Shown here in pieces: positions 1 through 7,709 of a stretch of DNA of 14,440 bases (within the stretch, counting starts at the first letter, position 1; every line of letters begins with the position of its first letter). The notes below the pieces were generated by a model. It did not search any database. It saw only the letters and a list, made by a program, of their open reading frames with translations, and had not been told where the DNA came from. The stretch covers positions 1-14,440 of the forward strand of contig JAVBNU010000032.1 of assembly GCA_031551265.1 (NCBI GenBank). The letters are read 5' to 3'. A program made the position numbers and the translations under genes. Source of the DNA: JAVBNU01 sp031551265 (GTDB lineage: Bacteria > Cyanobacteriota > Vampirovibrionia > Gastranaerophilales > Gastranaerophilaceae).

Positions 1-1
1 A

Positions 2-1237
2 AATAAAAAACTCATATTTATTAATCTTGAGGGATGGAATCGTGGTATAAATATGTTTAACTATAGTGGTGATATTACAACTCCTGTAATTGATATGATA
101 GCTTCGATGCCTTTTGATATGGAAGCATCTTTTGAAGAACTATTTGACGCAACTTTAAATAAAACAGATTCACCGATATTTGACTATATAGCCCATCGTA
201 CTTTGAGTATTTCTAAAGAACCTCGTAGTATAAAAGAAATTGCTAATCAGATTAATCCTATAAATGTTTCACCGTTGGAACTGAACGCACTTATTAAAGC
301 AACTGCTCAAACTTTTCCCACCAAATCAGATACTTCGATAGCACAAATAGAAGCTATTTTAACTGATTTTTTGCATAATCAGTTTAAAATTCATACTCCT
401 CAAAGTTTGACTAATTCTATGCAGCTTATGCATAAAAAAATTATTAAAGCTGCGAAGTATCCTGAAAATATTTATTATGTAATTCCAAAAGAGCTAAAGA
501 GCTTTGAGTGGGTTGCTTATCAGTACGCACATGTTAATAATGTAGCTCAAGACAGATTTATTAGATACAATGGTTCAGAAGATTTCTATGAGAAAGATTT
601 GTTTAAAAAATTATCGGATAAAGCGACATTAGTAATACTTGATGATTACGCCGGAACAGGAAACACGTTTAACCATGAAGCTTTTCGTTATAAGAATTTT
701 CGTGGAAATAAAAATACAGAAAAAATGCAGCTACTCTTTGCACCTGTCAATATTCATTCAAGCGCCATTAATGCAATAATGCAATATCAAAATGAAATTA
801 CAGAGATGTTAGAACGAGATAACAGAAGGTTTAATACTTCATATCATATTCCAAAAACAATGCATGACGGTATTGTGATTGCCGATAAAAATTCCGTTAT
901 TTTCCCTTATCGTAAAGCGATACAGCCTCTCTACAGTGAAATTATAAAAAGCAACGGTTATAATGGTGGATCAGGTGCTGTTTATTTCCCTTGTATGGGA
1001 CCTGACAATAATTCATCTGTCAGTGCGATATTTGGGCAGTATTTTGTTCCTCATCCGGAGTGTATGAAATCAGCGGATAGATTTTGGACTGAGCCTGAAT
1101 TGATTGCGCAGGTGCGGAAAATAAAAAAACTATTTGGTAATGAAATATCATTTCCTATTTATAATGTTGTAGCGCATCATAGAAAGCTTGAACAGACGTC
1201 TCTTGCTGATATATTGTCATCATTTTTGGGATTCTGA
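2..1237 (+). CDS. PRTase-like (PRTase-CE-type) protein, 5'-truncated by window
   Basis: The first Met in frame is at 53 (394 aa from there), but the frame has no stop back to base 2. The upstream codons read LIFINLEGWNRGIN just before that Met, which looks like protein. The only SD-like run (GAGGGA, 29-34) is 18 nt from ATG 53, too far to work well, so the true start probably lies outside the window. Numbering from Met53, residues 192-205 (TLVILDDYAGTGNT) match the PRPP-binding loop of phosphoribosyltransferases: a hydrophobic strand, two acidic residues, then a Gly/Thr loop. The later PYRKAIQP and PCMGPDNNSSV segments (about 285-325) resemble the C-terminal part of the PRTase-CE family. That family is known mainly from predicted conflict or defence modules; PRTases are also effectors of some retrons. 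The N-terminal 150 residues are helical and unassigned. Partner genes would lie left of the window. PRTase-like fold is fairly sure; substrate and role are unknown. Confidence 0.75.
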   Translation, partial: NKKLIFINLEGWNRGINMFNYSGDITTPVIDMIASMPFDMEASFEELFDATLNKTDSPIFDYIAHRTLSISKEPRSIKEIANQINPINVSPLELNALIKATAQTFPTKSDTSIAQIEAILTDFLHNQFKIHTPQSLTNSMQLMHKKIIKAAKYPENIYYVIPKELKSFEWVAYQYAHVNNVAQDRFIRYNGSEDFYEKDLFKKLSDKATLVILDDYAGTGNTFNHEAFRYKNFRGNKNTEKMQLLFAPVNIHSSAINAIMQYQNEITEMLERDNRRFNTSYHIPKTMHDGIVIADKNSVIFPYRKAIQPLYSEIIKSNGYNGGSGAVYFPCMGPDNNSSVSAIFGQYFVPHPECMKSADRFWTEPELIAQVRKIKKLFGNEISFPIYNVVAHHRKLEQTSLADILSSFLGF

Positions 1238-1394
1238 TTACATTTTGTCTTATAGCGTGTTTTTAAATGCGAATGTAACATTATGTAAACAAAATATATA
1301 ATTATAGCAATTATATATACTTTTTATACTTTATATATATACAAGAATTAAATAAACATGTTTTTTATTTAATAACATAACATAAAACGACAAC

Positions 1395-1424
1395 TAACTT
1401 CCTAACTTCCTAACCTTCCCTTCC
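1395..1424. repeat. Short polypyrimidine tandem repeat
   Basis: Two exact copies of TAACTTCC (1395-1402 and 1403-1410) are followed by a degenerate copy TAACCTTCCC and a further TTCC. The result is a 30-nt, almost purely pyrimidine stretch between the PRTase-like gene and its terminator. The rest of the 226-nt gap (1238-1394) is very AT-rich with no ORF I would defend. Confidence 0.5.
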
Positions 1425-1436
1425 TATTACAAGTAT

Positions 1437-1461
1437 TGCTCCCTACGGAGCATTTTTTTTT
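1437..1461 (+). terminator. Intrinsic terminator of the PRTase-like gene
   Basis: The stem TGCTCC / GGAGCA (1437-1442 with 1447-1452) has a CTAC loop and is followed at once by nine T (1453-1461). This is a canonical rho-independent terminator on the plus strand, 200 nt after the stop codon. Read on the minus strand the hairpin has no following T-tract, so it does not serve the convergent radical SAM gene equally well. Confidence 0.8.
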
Positions 1462-1463
1462 GC

Positions 1464-3737
1464 TTATACAAAGTAGCTGGAAATCAGCGCCTTAAGATTT
1501 TCATCATTGATTTTATTTAAAATATCATTTTGTTTAATTAGAGATAATTTATTTAATATCGCCAGTGTGGCTATAGCGTCGCATTTTATAATATCATTGC
1601 TGTGCTCTGTAAGTTTTAAAACGTCATCTACAGTGTCATTGATTTTAAATTCTTTTACTACTTCCAAGGCAGATATAATTCTTGAAGTTTTTTGATTTAA
1701 TTCAGGCTTAACTAAAACTTTTTGAGTATTCCAAAAAGCTTCGCTCTGGTGTCTCAGAAGGCCGATAACATCGTTTATTTCAGTTTTAGTATCTCTATCC
1801 TCCGAGAAGGTGTATTCATCCGCCTCAGCGACCATAGAAAACTTAGCCAAAGCTTTGAGCAGTATCGTAGCTACTTGGGAATCAGGATTTTGAGACGAAT
1901 TAATATTAACCAATTCATTTAAAATATCAAATATTTGGAAATTAATTATCTGACTAAGCGGGATAATCTCTGGAATACCTGAAATTATATGAGACACAGT
2001 AGCCAGTGCAATTTCTTTTTGCGACGACTTTAAAAGCTCAAATACATTAGCCAAATATGGTATTTCAGCTGCAATATTTTCAGACATTGCAGAATTTTCC
2101 ATAGTTTGATAAATATTTTCTAACGCAGCTTTATTGCGGTATGCAACCAAAAATTTAACTGCTTTAAGCTTTTCAAATTCATCTGTATAATTTAGCAGGT
2201 TAATTGCGTTATTATAACTTTCTTGATTATTCATTGTTCCCAATGCTTGAGCAGCATTTAAAGCCAACAATTCATTATCGGAAAAAGCATACTTTGCTAA
2301 CAAATCCTCGGATACAGTATCCGGAATGAAATAGAAATATTTAGCCGCATAAGCCTTTTGATTTTCGCTGCCGTTTTCTAACAAGTCATACATAGTGTCA
2401 GTCAGCTCTTCGTCAGCATTAGAAGCGAGGATTGAGACCATAACCTCATCATAGTCGGGGCTGTAGTCTTCAAAGAAAGCTAATAAATTTTTATAATTAT
2501 TTTTATTACTTGCGCGTTTAATACGGTTTGCAACATTAATTTTGATAAAATCAAACAACATTTCCGATTTATCAAGCAATAGCTTAAAAGCTTCGACATT
2601 TTTAGTGTCAATCATTTTGGATGCAGCTGCGAAAGCTTCGTTTTCATCTTTTGCAGTAATATTCTTTACAAGTAATTCCGCTTCATTCATGGAATTATTA
2701 TAGAACAGATTGCTCAAAAAAGAAATCAATTTTATTTTAAAAACACCATGACATTGATGTCCGCAAAAAGTACAAAGACCTGTTTCATTCAGGTTGTATT
2801 CTTCTATATGATAGCTATTTCTTATTATAATTGCGCTATGACATTTTTCACAATACGTTGTAGATGAAGCAACATTCGTGATATTACCTATATAAACGTA
2901 CTTTAAACCTGTTTCAATCGCGATATTGTAGGCTCTGAAAAGTGTCTCTTTCGATGTCGGCTGCTTATCCAGCATTTTCCACGCAGGGAAGAAGGCGCTA
3001 AAATGCAGCGGCACATGAACACCCAAATTTGATTTAATCCAGCTACAAAGCTCTCTGAGCTCTTCATCTGAATCGTTTTCGCCCTCGATTAAAAGAGTTG
3101 TTAGCTCAAGCCATGTATCGGTCTCATGTTTTACATATTTAATAGTTTCTAAGACAGGCTCAAGAGCAGCTCCTGTAATCGTCTTATAAAATTCGTCTGA
3201 AAAAGATTTTAAATCAATATTTGTGGCATCAATATGTTCAAAAAAATCGTGATGCAAGTCCGGATTCATATAGCCCGCAGTCACGGCAACTGTTTTTATG
3301 CCTTTTTTATGACACTCAATCGCAGTATCACGTGCATATTCATAAAAAATAATAGGATCATTATAAGTAAAAGCAACACTTTTGCATTGATGTTTTACTG
3401 CAGCCTCAGCAATATCAAAGGGTAAAGCATAAGATAAGTTGGTAGGATTTTCTTTTGATTTTGAGATATGCCAATTTTGGCAAAATTTACAACCCATGTT
3501 GCAGCCAAGCGTGCCGAAAGAAAGAATTTTTGAACCCGGATAAAAGTGATATAACGGTTTTTTTTCTATAGGGTCGATAGTTAAACCAGTGTTATAGCCG
3601 TATGTCTCCAGCTTAATATCACCGTCAACATTTTTTCTGACATGGCAAAAACCGTGTTGTCCCGGCGCCAAGATACATTTGCGTGGACAAATTAAACATT
3701 GAACTTTATTATCCGGTAGTCTGTTTTGATATTTCAT
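1464..3737 (-). CDS. amrS: AmmeMemoRadiSam radical SAM enzyme with C-terminal HEAT-like repeat tail
   Basis: 757 aa. Residues 1-333 are a full AmrS-type radical SAM enzyme: N-terminal cysteines C14xxC17, C21 and C31; the cluster motif C79-x3-C83-x2-C86 (CNMGCKFC) for the [4Fe-4S]/SAM site; the conserved FTYNDPIIFYEY segment (123-134); and a C-terminal zinc-ribbon-like part (C296xxC299, C322xxC325, C329). Family members normally end just after this ribbon. Here the frame continues through about 420 more residues made of repeated short amphipathic helices, resembling HEAT or armadillo repeats. The fusion point (GVF-KIK, 331-336) sits on a T5A4 run. Met350 (ATG at 2690-2688) could start a separate protein if a base has been lost. 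The gene diverges from its functional partner Memo-AMMECR1. A TATAAT lies 7 nt before the ATG and no Shine-Dalgarno is visible, so the mRNA may be nearly leaderless. The reaction of AmrS is not firmly known. Confidence 0.93.
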   Translation of the reverse strand: MKYQNRLPDNKVQCLICPRKCILAPGQHGFCHVRKNVDGDIKLETYGYNTGLTIDPIEKKPLYHFYPGSKILSFGTLGCNMGCKFCQNWHISKSKENPTNLSYALPFDIAEAAVKHQCKSVAFTYNDPIIFYEYARDTAIECHKKGIKTVAVTAGYMNPDLHHDFFEHIDATNIDLKSFSDEFYKTITGAALEPVLETIKYVKHETDTWLELTTLLIEGENDSDEELRELCSWIKSNLGVHVPLHFSAFFPAWKMLDKQPTSKETLFRAYNIAIETGLKYVYIGNITNVASSTTYCEKCHSAIIIRNSYHIEEYNLNETGLCTFCGHQCHGVFKIKLISFLSNLFYNNSMNEAELLVKNITAKDENEAFAAASKMIDTKNVEAFKLLLDKSEMLFDFIKINVANRIKRASNKNNYKNLLAFFEDYSPDYDEVMVSILASNADEELTDTMYDLLENGSENQKAYAAKYFYFIPDTVSEDLLAKYAFSDNELLALNAAQALGTMNNQESYNNAINLLNYTDEFEKLKAVKFLVAYRNKAALENIYQTMENSAMSENIAAEIPYLANVFELLKSSQKEIALATVSHIISGIPEIIPLSQIINFQIFDILNELVNINSSQNPDSQVATILLKALAKFSMVAEADEYTFSEDRDTKTEINDVIGLLRHQSEAFWNTQKVLVKPELNQKTSRIISALEVVKEFKINDTVDDVLKLTEHSNDIIKCDAIATLAILNKLSLIKQNDILNKINDENLKALISSYFV

Positions 3738-3773
3738 AAACTATATTATAATGAGTTTTACAATAATATTAAA
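3726..3773. promoter_or_regulatory. Bidirectional promoter with palindromic -10 (ATTATAAT)
   Basis: Only 35 bp separate the ATG of the radical SAM gene (3737, minus) from the first ATG of the Memo-AMMECR1 gene (3773, plus). At its centre ATTATAAT (3745-3752) is its own reverse complement and gives a perfect TATAAT on both strands: plus 3747-3752, minus 3750-3745. On the plus strand TTGATA (3726-3731) is a good -35 at 15 bp spacing. The minus -35 is weaker (TTAATA at 3772-3767, 16 bp). Initiation on the minus strand would fall at or next to the start codon. One shared element would co-regulate the two halves of the system. Confidence 0.6.
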
Positions 3774-5137
3774 TGGGTAAATTAACTATGGAAAAAATTA
3801 AACAACCGTCCGTTGCAGGAATGTTCTATGCAGATAACAAATCTGACTTGCTGGAGCAAATAGAATATTTTAAAACCCACTGTAAAAATGATTATCGAGC
3901 AAAAACGCGCGCAATAATTGTCCCGCATGCCGGCTATATGTATTCAGGGCAGCTAGCATATGAGGGGATTCAGTATATTGATACTAACGTGAAAAATATA
4001 TTTATATTTGCGCCGGCACACAGGTATGAAGTCCGCAATACAGCATTATCAAGCTATGACGAGTGGGAAACACCCCTCGGCACAATTGCCGTAAATCAAG
4101 AAATAAGCAAAATATTAGAAGAAAAATTCGGCGCGAAATACGTTGATGAAGCTTTTGAGTCAGAGCACTCAGCAGAAGTTCAGGTACCTTTTATTCAATC
4201 AATGTTTGAGAATGTTACTATTGTTCCGATACTGATTGGCTCTGCTGAAGCCGATATCGTGAAAAATATTATCAATTATTTTTATGATGCCCCTGAAAAT
4301 GCGTTTATTATTTCGTCGGATTTGAGCCATTTCCACGACACAAAAGCAGCAAACGAGATTGACCATTTGACAGCCGAAATGATTGAGTCTAACGATGTTC
4401 ATAAATTTTCATACGAGCAGGCATGCGGCGCTGTAGGGATTTGCGGATTGGTTACCTTTGCTGCTGAAAAACAATATTCGCTGGTACGAGTTGCAATGTC
4501 CAACTCAGGTGATGCAACAGGTGATAACGAGCGTGTAGTCGGATACGGCAGCTGGTTGCTTTATGAAGGCGAAAAAAATCAGTTTATAAAGGAACAATTC
4601 ACCGACTACATTTTTGAGACCTGCAAAGCCAGTATTAAGCACGGGCTAGGGTACAAAGAAATGACTGTAGATGATTTGGACAATATCCCCGAAGTGTTTA
4701 ACGAATATGGAGCTTGTTTTGTAACACTTAAAATTAACGGACAGTTGCGTGGCTGTATCGGCTCGATTGTGGCACATCGCACGTTAATCGAAGATATAAT
4801 TTCCAATTCATACAACGCTGCATTCTCTGATCCACGCTTTAAGCCACTAGAGCAGGAAGAGTTTGAGCATATTAAAATTGCCGTATCATTGCTCAGTACG
4901 CCGACAAAAATGGATTTCAAAAACGAAGATGACTTTATGTCACAAATAGTGCAGGCTGTTGACGGTATTATTATCCGTGACGGCAATCATCAGGCAGTTT
5001 ATCTGCCATCCGTATGGGAAGATTTGCCTGATAAGTACGAATTCATATCATCACTAAAAATGAAGGCAGGACTGCCGCCTGACTATTTTTCAGAGACTTT
5101 CGAAGCGTATAAGTACCACGTTATTTATGTAGAGTAA
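3773..5137 (+). CDS. amrB: Memo-AMMECR1 fusion (AmmeMemoRadiSam proteins B and A)
   Basis: 454 aa. Residues 7-268 are a Memo domain, related to extradiol dioxygenases: QPSVAGMFY at 11-19, PHAGYMYSG with H52, PAHR with H83, EHSAEVQVPF (131-140), SSDLSHFH (181-188) and C218. These match the His/Cys metal-site region of Memo. Residues 270-454 are AMMECR1, with its signature LRGCIGS at 325-331 and FSDPRFKPL at 351-359. Fusion of the two is known in this system. The gene faces the radical SAM gene across a shared promoter, so all three domains are present in two genes. Start is uncertain: ATG 3773 has no Shine-Dalgarno, while ATG 3788 (MEKIKQPSVAG) has only GGG 10 nt upstream but fits the usual family N-terminus better. 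Family identity is secure; biochemical function is not established. Confidence 0.93.
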   Translation: MGKLTMEKIKQPSVAGMFYADNKSDLLEQIEYFKTHCKNDYRAKTRAIIVPHAGYMYSGQLAYEGIQYIDTNVKNIFIFAPAHRYEVRNTALSSYDEWETPLGTIAVNQEISKILEEKFGAKYVDEAFESEHSAEVQVPFIQSMFENVTIVPILIGSAEADIVKNIINYFYDAPENAFIISSDLSHFHDTKAANEIDHLTAEMIESNDVHKFSYEQACGAVGICGLVTFAAEKQYSLVRVAMSNSGDATGDNERVVGYGSWLLYEGEKNQFIKEQFTDYIFETCKASIKHGLGYKEMTVDDLDNIPEVFNEYGACFVTLKINGQLRGCIGSIVAHRTLIEDIISNSYNAAFSDPRFKPLEQEEFEHIKIAVSLLSTPTKMDFKNEDDFMSQIVQAVDGIIIRDGNHQAVYLPSVWEDLPDKYEFISSLKMKAGLPPDYFSETFEAYKYHVIYVE

Positions 5138-5142
5138 ATATT

Positions 5143-5195
5143 CATTCTGAGCGCTAGCGAAGAATCGCAAAGTTTTTTGGTGCGTGGGACGCACC
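5143..5195. repeat. Intergenic hairpin pair between convergent genes
   Basis: The 86-nt gap between the Memo-AMMECR1 stop and the PepA stop holds two hairpins. The first (ATTCTGAGCG...GCGAAGAATC, about 5143-5165) has ATTCT/AGAAT ends and an inner CGCTAGCG palindrome. The second is a perfect 7-bp stem GGTGCGT / ACGCACC (5179-5185 with 5189-5195) on a GGG loop. A T6 run (5173-5178) lies between them, so the first hairpin might act as a weak plus-strand terminator; the second has no good T-tract on either strand. The first resembles TCATTC...GAATC dispersed intergenic repeats seen in many bacterial genomes. Confidence 0.5.
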
Positions 5196-5223
5196 CTTGA
5201 TTTCAGCTGTGCGGATTTTCTAA

Positions 5224-6708
5224 TTATGAACTTAAAATGTACTTAAGCAACGTACGAACACCTGCTCCGGTTGCGCCTTTGCCGTACTCATTTTGTGGTT
5301 TTTCCAAAAATGCTGTGCCAGCAATATCAATATGCGCCCACGGTGTTTCCTTGACAAAGTTTTTTAAGAACATAGCTGCAGTTGATGCACCGCCATAGCG
5401 GGAGCCTGTATTTTTCATATCTGCTACATCACTTTTGAGCGAATCTTTGTACTCGTCAAACATAGGTAATTCCCATAGCTTCTCACCTTCGTCAGCACCC
5501 GCGTTAATCAACTTTTTAACAAGCTCTTCATTGCTGCCCATAATTCCCGATGCAGCCGAACCTAATGCGACCAAACAAGCGCCTGTCAGCGTGGCGATGT
5601 CAATGATTTCATCGACTTTTAGCTCCTCAGCATAGCACAGGGCGTCGGCGAGCGTTAAACGTCCTTCTGCGTCGGTATTATCAACCTCAATAGTTTTCTT
5701 GTTTTTAGCAGTCAGGATATCACCCGGCTTAAAAGCTTTGCTACCAACCATATTCTCACAAGAAGCTATTATTGCATGAACTTCAACATTAGGGCTGAAC
5801 TTAGGCAACACAGACATAACAGCCAGCACAGCAGCCGAACCCGACATGTCATCTTTCATATTGAGCATTGATGCAGGTGGTTTTAAATCCAAGCCGCCAC
5901 TATCAAACGTAATTGATTTACCAATAATTGCTATTTTTTTCTTTGGATTTTCAGGGGTATATTTTATATGAATGAATTTAGGCGAATATGCACCGCCTTG
6001 CGATACAGCCAAGAATGCGCCCATTCCCATTTCTTCAATTTCATTTTTTTCATAAACTCTTGTCTCGACATCAGGCAGTGATATTGCGACTTCTGCTATT
6101 TTCTCGGGCGTCACATATTGTGGCTGGTCATTGATTAAATCACGTGCAAAATTAACCGCATCAGCAATTATCATGCCGTTGGCAAAGCCCGAAATCTCGT
6201 CATTAATTCTATCTTCCCAAACATCAGACAGGATAATATTTTCGGTTTTCGTATTGTCATCCTCTTTAGTTTTGTATTTATCAAAATCATAATTGCCAAT
6301 CAATAATCCTTCTGTAATTACACGGGCAACATCATATGCACTGAATTGTGTATCATTTAAGTTAATCATCGACAAGTCGATATTTTTGTTATTTTTAATG
6401 CAGGCACATTTTTTCACGATTTTAGAAGCTAAAATGCGTAACTTACTCAAAGTTAGTTCACTCTTTTTGCCAAGTCCAAAAAATAGAACTTTATCTGCAG
6501 GTAATTTACCATAAGTTGCAATTTCACAGAATTTACCATATCCACCCTTAAATTGTTCTTTTGCGACAACAAAATCTACAAGCTGACCGCTTAATTTTTC
6601 ATTAAGCTGCATCAAAACGTCAGAGAGTTCTTCTCCCTCATACAAACCGACTAAAAGTATGTTCGATTCAATCTCCGAATATGATTTGGCTACTAATTCT
6701 ATTTTCAT
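5224..6708 (-). CDS. pepA: Leucyl aminopeptidase (M17 family)
   Basis: M17 metallo-aminopeptidase, a cytosolic hexameric enzyme in this family that removes N-terminal residues from peptides with two bound metal ions. Numbered from this start (494 aa), the catalytic region is complete: K264 and D269 in IGKSITFDSGG, K276 in DLKP, D287 in MKDDMSG, and D346, E348 and R350 in NTDAEGRLTLADAL. The motif normally reads GKG; here it is GKS. The N-terminal 150 residues form the less conserved M17 N-domain. I chose ATG 6708 over ATG 6723 because AAGGAG (6720-6715) is an ideal Shine-Dalgarno 6 nt before it and would lie inside the coding sequence of the longer form. A promoter and terminator-like hairpin upstream suggest it is transcribed alone. 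Confidence 0.95.
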   Translation of the reverse strand: MKIELVAKSYSEIESNILLVGLYEGEELSDVLMQLNEKLSGQLVDFVVAKEQFKGGYGKFCEIATYGKLPADKVLFFGLGKKSELTLSKLRILASKIVKKCACIKNNKNIDLSMINLNDTQFSAYDVARVITEGLLIGNYDFDKYKTKEDDNTKTENIILSDVWEDRINDEISGFANGMIIADAVNFARDLINDQPQYVTPEKIAEVAISLPDVETRVYEKNEIEEMGMGAFLAVSQGGAYSPKFIHIKYTPENPKKKIAIIGKSITFDSGGLDLKPPASMLNMKDDMSGSAAVLAVMSVLPKFSPNVEVHAIIASCENMVGSKAFKPGDILTAKNKKTIEVDNTDAEGRLTLADALCYAEELKVDEIIDIATLTGACLVALGSAASGIMGSNEELVKKLINAGADEGEKLWELPMFDEYKDSLKSDVADMKNTGSRYGGASTAAMFLKNFVKETPWAHIDIAGTAFLEKPQNEYGKGATGAGVRTLLKYILSS

Positions 6709-6745
6709 GTGATGCTCCTTCAATATTTATACTTTGTATGCAAAA

Positions 6746-6774
6746 ATTATATGACATTTTAACACAACCTGCAA
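6746..6774 (-). promoter_or_regulatory. Promoter of pepA
   Basis: On the minus strand TATAAT (6751-6746) lies exactly 17 bp after TTGCAG (6774-6769), which keeps the important TTG of the -35 box. The predicted start falls near 6739, giving a leader of about 30 nt that contains the AAGGAG site. Confidence 0.55.
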
Positions 6775-6777
6775 CAT

Positions 6778-6799
6778 AAAACGTCAACATCGACGTTTT
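6778..6799 (-). terminator. Symmetric hairpin, likely terminator after the VWA gene
   Basis: AAAACGTC and GACGTTTT (6778-6785 and 6792-6799) form a perfect 8-bp stem with a 6-nt loop. On the minus strand it lies after the VWA stop and just before the pepA -35, and its 3' arm ends in four T. It would work in either direction but weakly, as the T-tract is short. Confidence 0.5.
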
Positions 6800-6847
6800 C
6801 TAGAACTGACCGCAGCGAGGTGAGATATTTTTATATGTTTCTTTTCT

Positions 6848-6889
6848 TGCCCCCTTGCGGGGGAAAGTGCCCGAAGGGCGAAAGGGGGG
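6848..6889. repeat. GC-rich multi-hairpin intergenic repeat
   Basis: In an otherwise AT-rich gap, CCCCC-TTGC-GGGGG (6850-6863) is followed by GCCC-GAA-GGGC (6869-6879) and a run of six G (6884-6889). The last run can pair alternatively with the first C run, giving a branched structure. The CCCTTGCGGGGG / GCCCGAAGGGC layout resembles dispersed palindromic intergenic repeats found in many bacterial genomes. The surrounding 6800-6932 region has no ORF that I would defend. Confidence 0.6.
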
Positions 6890-6932
6890 TATTTTGTTGG
6901 GGTAGAAACCTCAACCTACTTTTGCAAATCAA

Positions 6933-7682
6933 CTATTTAAGTATTATCTGCCCTTGTACTTCTTTTTGAGCATTCAGCGAGTTTCTCAAGCTATTGCGTA
7001 ATTCGGCAGCCGTATTTGATTTATAAAATTTACCGCTTGTCGTCAGAGCGGCACATTTAAGCTGACTGATTGCCTCTGGATCATCAATTCCCAGTGCGAT
7101 AACATCAATAACAACGTCGTCTCGAGTTTTCATCATCTCTATTGCGAATTTACATGGGCTTTCGTCACAGTTTTCTTTCCCGTCAGAAATTAGTACGATA
7201 TGTTTTTTCCCGCCATAGCCAATAAAATCATTTGCAATGCATTGTTTAAGTGAATAAGTAATTGGTGTAACTCCACGTGGTTTAAGCGCATATAAAGCGT
7301 CTGAAATTTTGGCTGCCGAATTTGCCTGAGGAACGACAACAAGATCTGATGCAGTACACGCTTTATAAATAATTGCTGAATCTTTATGACCGTAGACTCT
7401 AAGTCCAACCCTAATATTTTGAGGAATATACGGCAGAATACTTGAGAGGTTTTCCATCGCAACCTGCATTTTTGTTTTATGGCCCATGTATTCGTTCATA
7501 CTTTCTGAAAAGTCTACTATAATTACGACCATCTCATCTTGACTTAGTTTTTTCATCTGATTAAAATCAGATGTCACGTTGTAATTTTCAGGTTCAGAAA
7601 ATACTGCACTGCAAATGAGAACGTTAATGATGATAGTCAGTATAAAAATTATTAATGATATTAAAGATAGTCTTTTAAACAT
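6933..7682 (-). CDS. Membrane-anchored or exported VWA-domain protein
   Basis: 249 aa from ATG 7682. Residues 5-28 are a strong hydrophobic segment after MFKR, a signal peptide or signal anchor, so the VWA domain (about 50-235) should lie outside the cytoplasm. The MIDAS metal site is present: DFSES (D57, S59, S61), a Thr in GVTPIT (139 or 142), and D167 in ISDGKENC. GLRVYGHKD and the ENCDESPC segment resemble VWA proteins annotated as Ca-activated chloride channel homologues. C109, C148, C172, C177 and C210 all lie in the exported domain and could form disulphides. A longer frame reaching 7769 is rejected because it would run into the divergent nitroreductase gene; at 7682 there is no clear Shine-Dalgarno. 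VWA domains usually bind protein partners; the partner is unknown. Confidence 0.85.
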   Translation of the reverse strand: MFKRLSLISLIIFILTIIINVLICSAVFSEPENYNVTSDFNQMKKLSQDEMVVIIVDFSESMNEYMGHKTKMQVAMENLSSILPYIPQNIRVGLRVYGHKDSAIIYKACTASDLVVVPQANSAAKISDALYALKPRGVTPITYSLKQCIANDFIGYGGKKHIVLISDGKENCDESPCKFAIEMMKTRDDVVIDVIALGIDDPEAISQLKCAALTTSGKFYKSNTAAELRNSLRNSLNAQKEVQGQIILK

Positions 7683-7709
7683 TATTACAATCACAATAGG
7701 AGTTACATT

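Noticed and set aside
1238..1436. Retron-type msr/msd RNA next to the PRTase-like gene
   Set aside because: No reverse transcriptase is in the window and the gap shows no paired inverted repeats of the right kind; only AT-rich DNA and a pyrimidine tandem repeat.
4606..4986. 126-aa minus-strand ORF opposite the AMMECR1 domain
   Set aside because: It lies wholly antisense to the highly conserved RGCIGS region of a secure gene, with Ser/Ile-rich composition typical of shadow frames.
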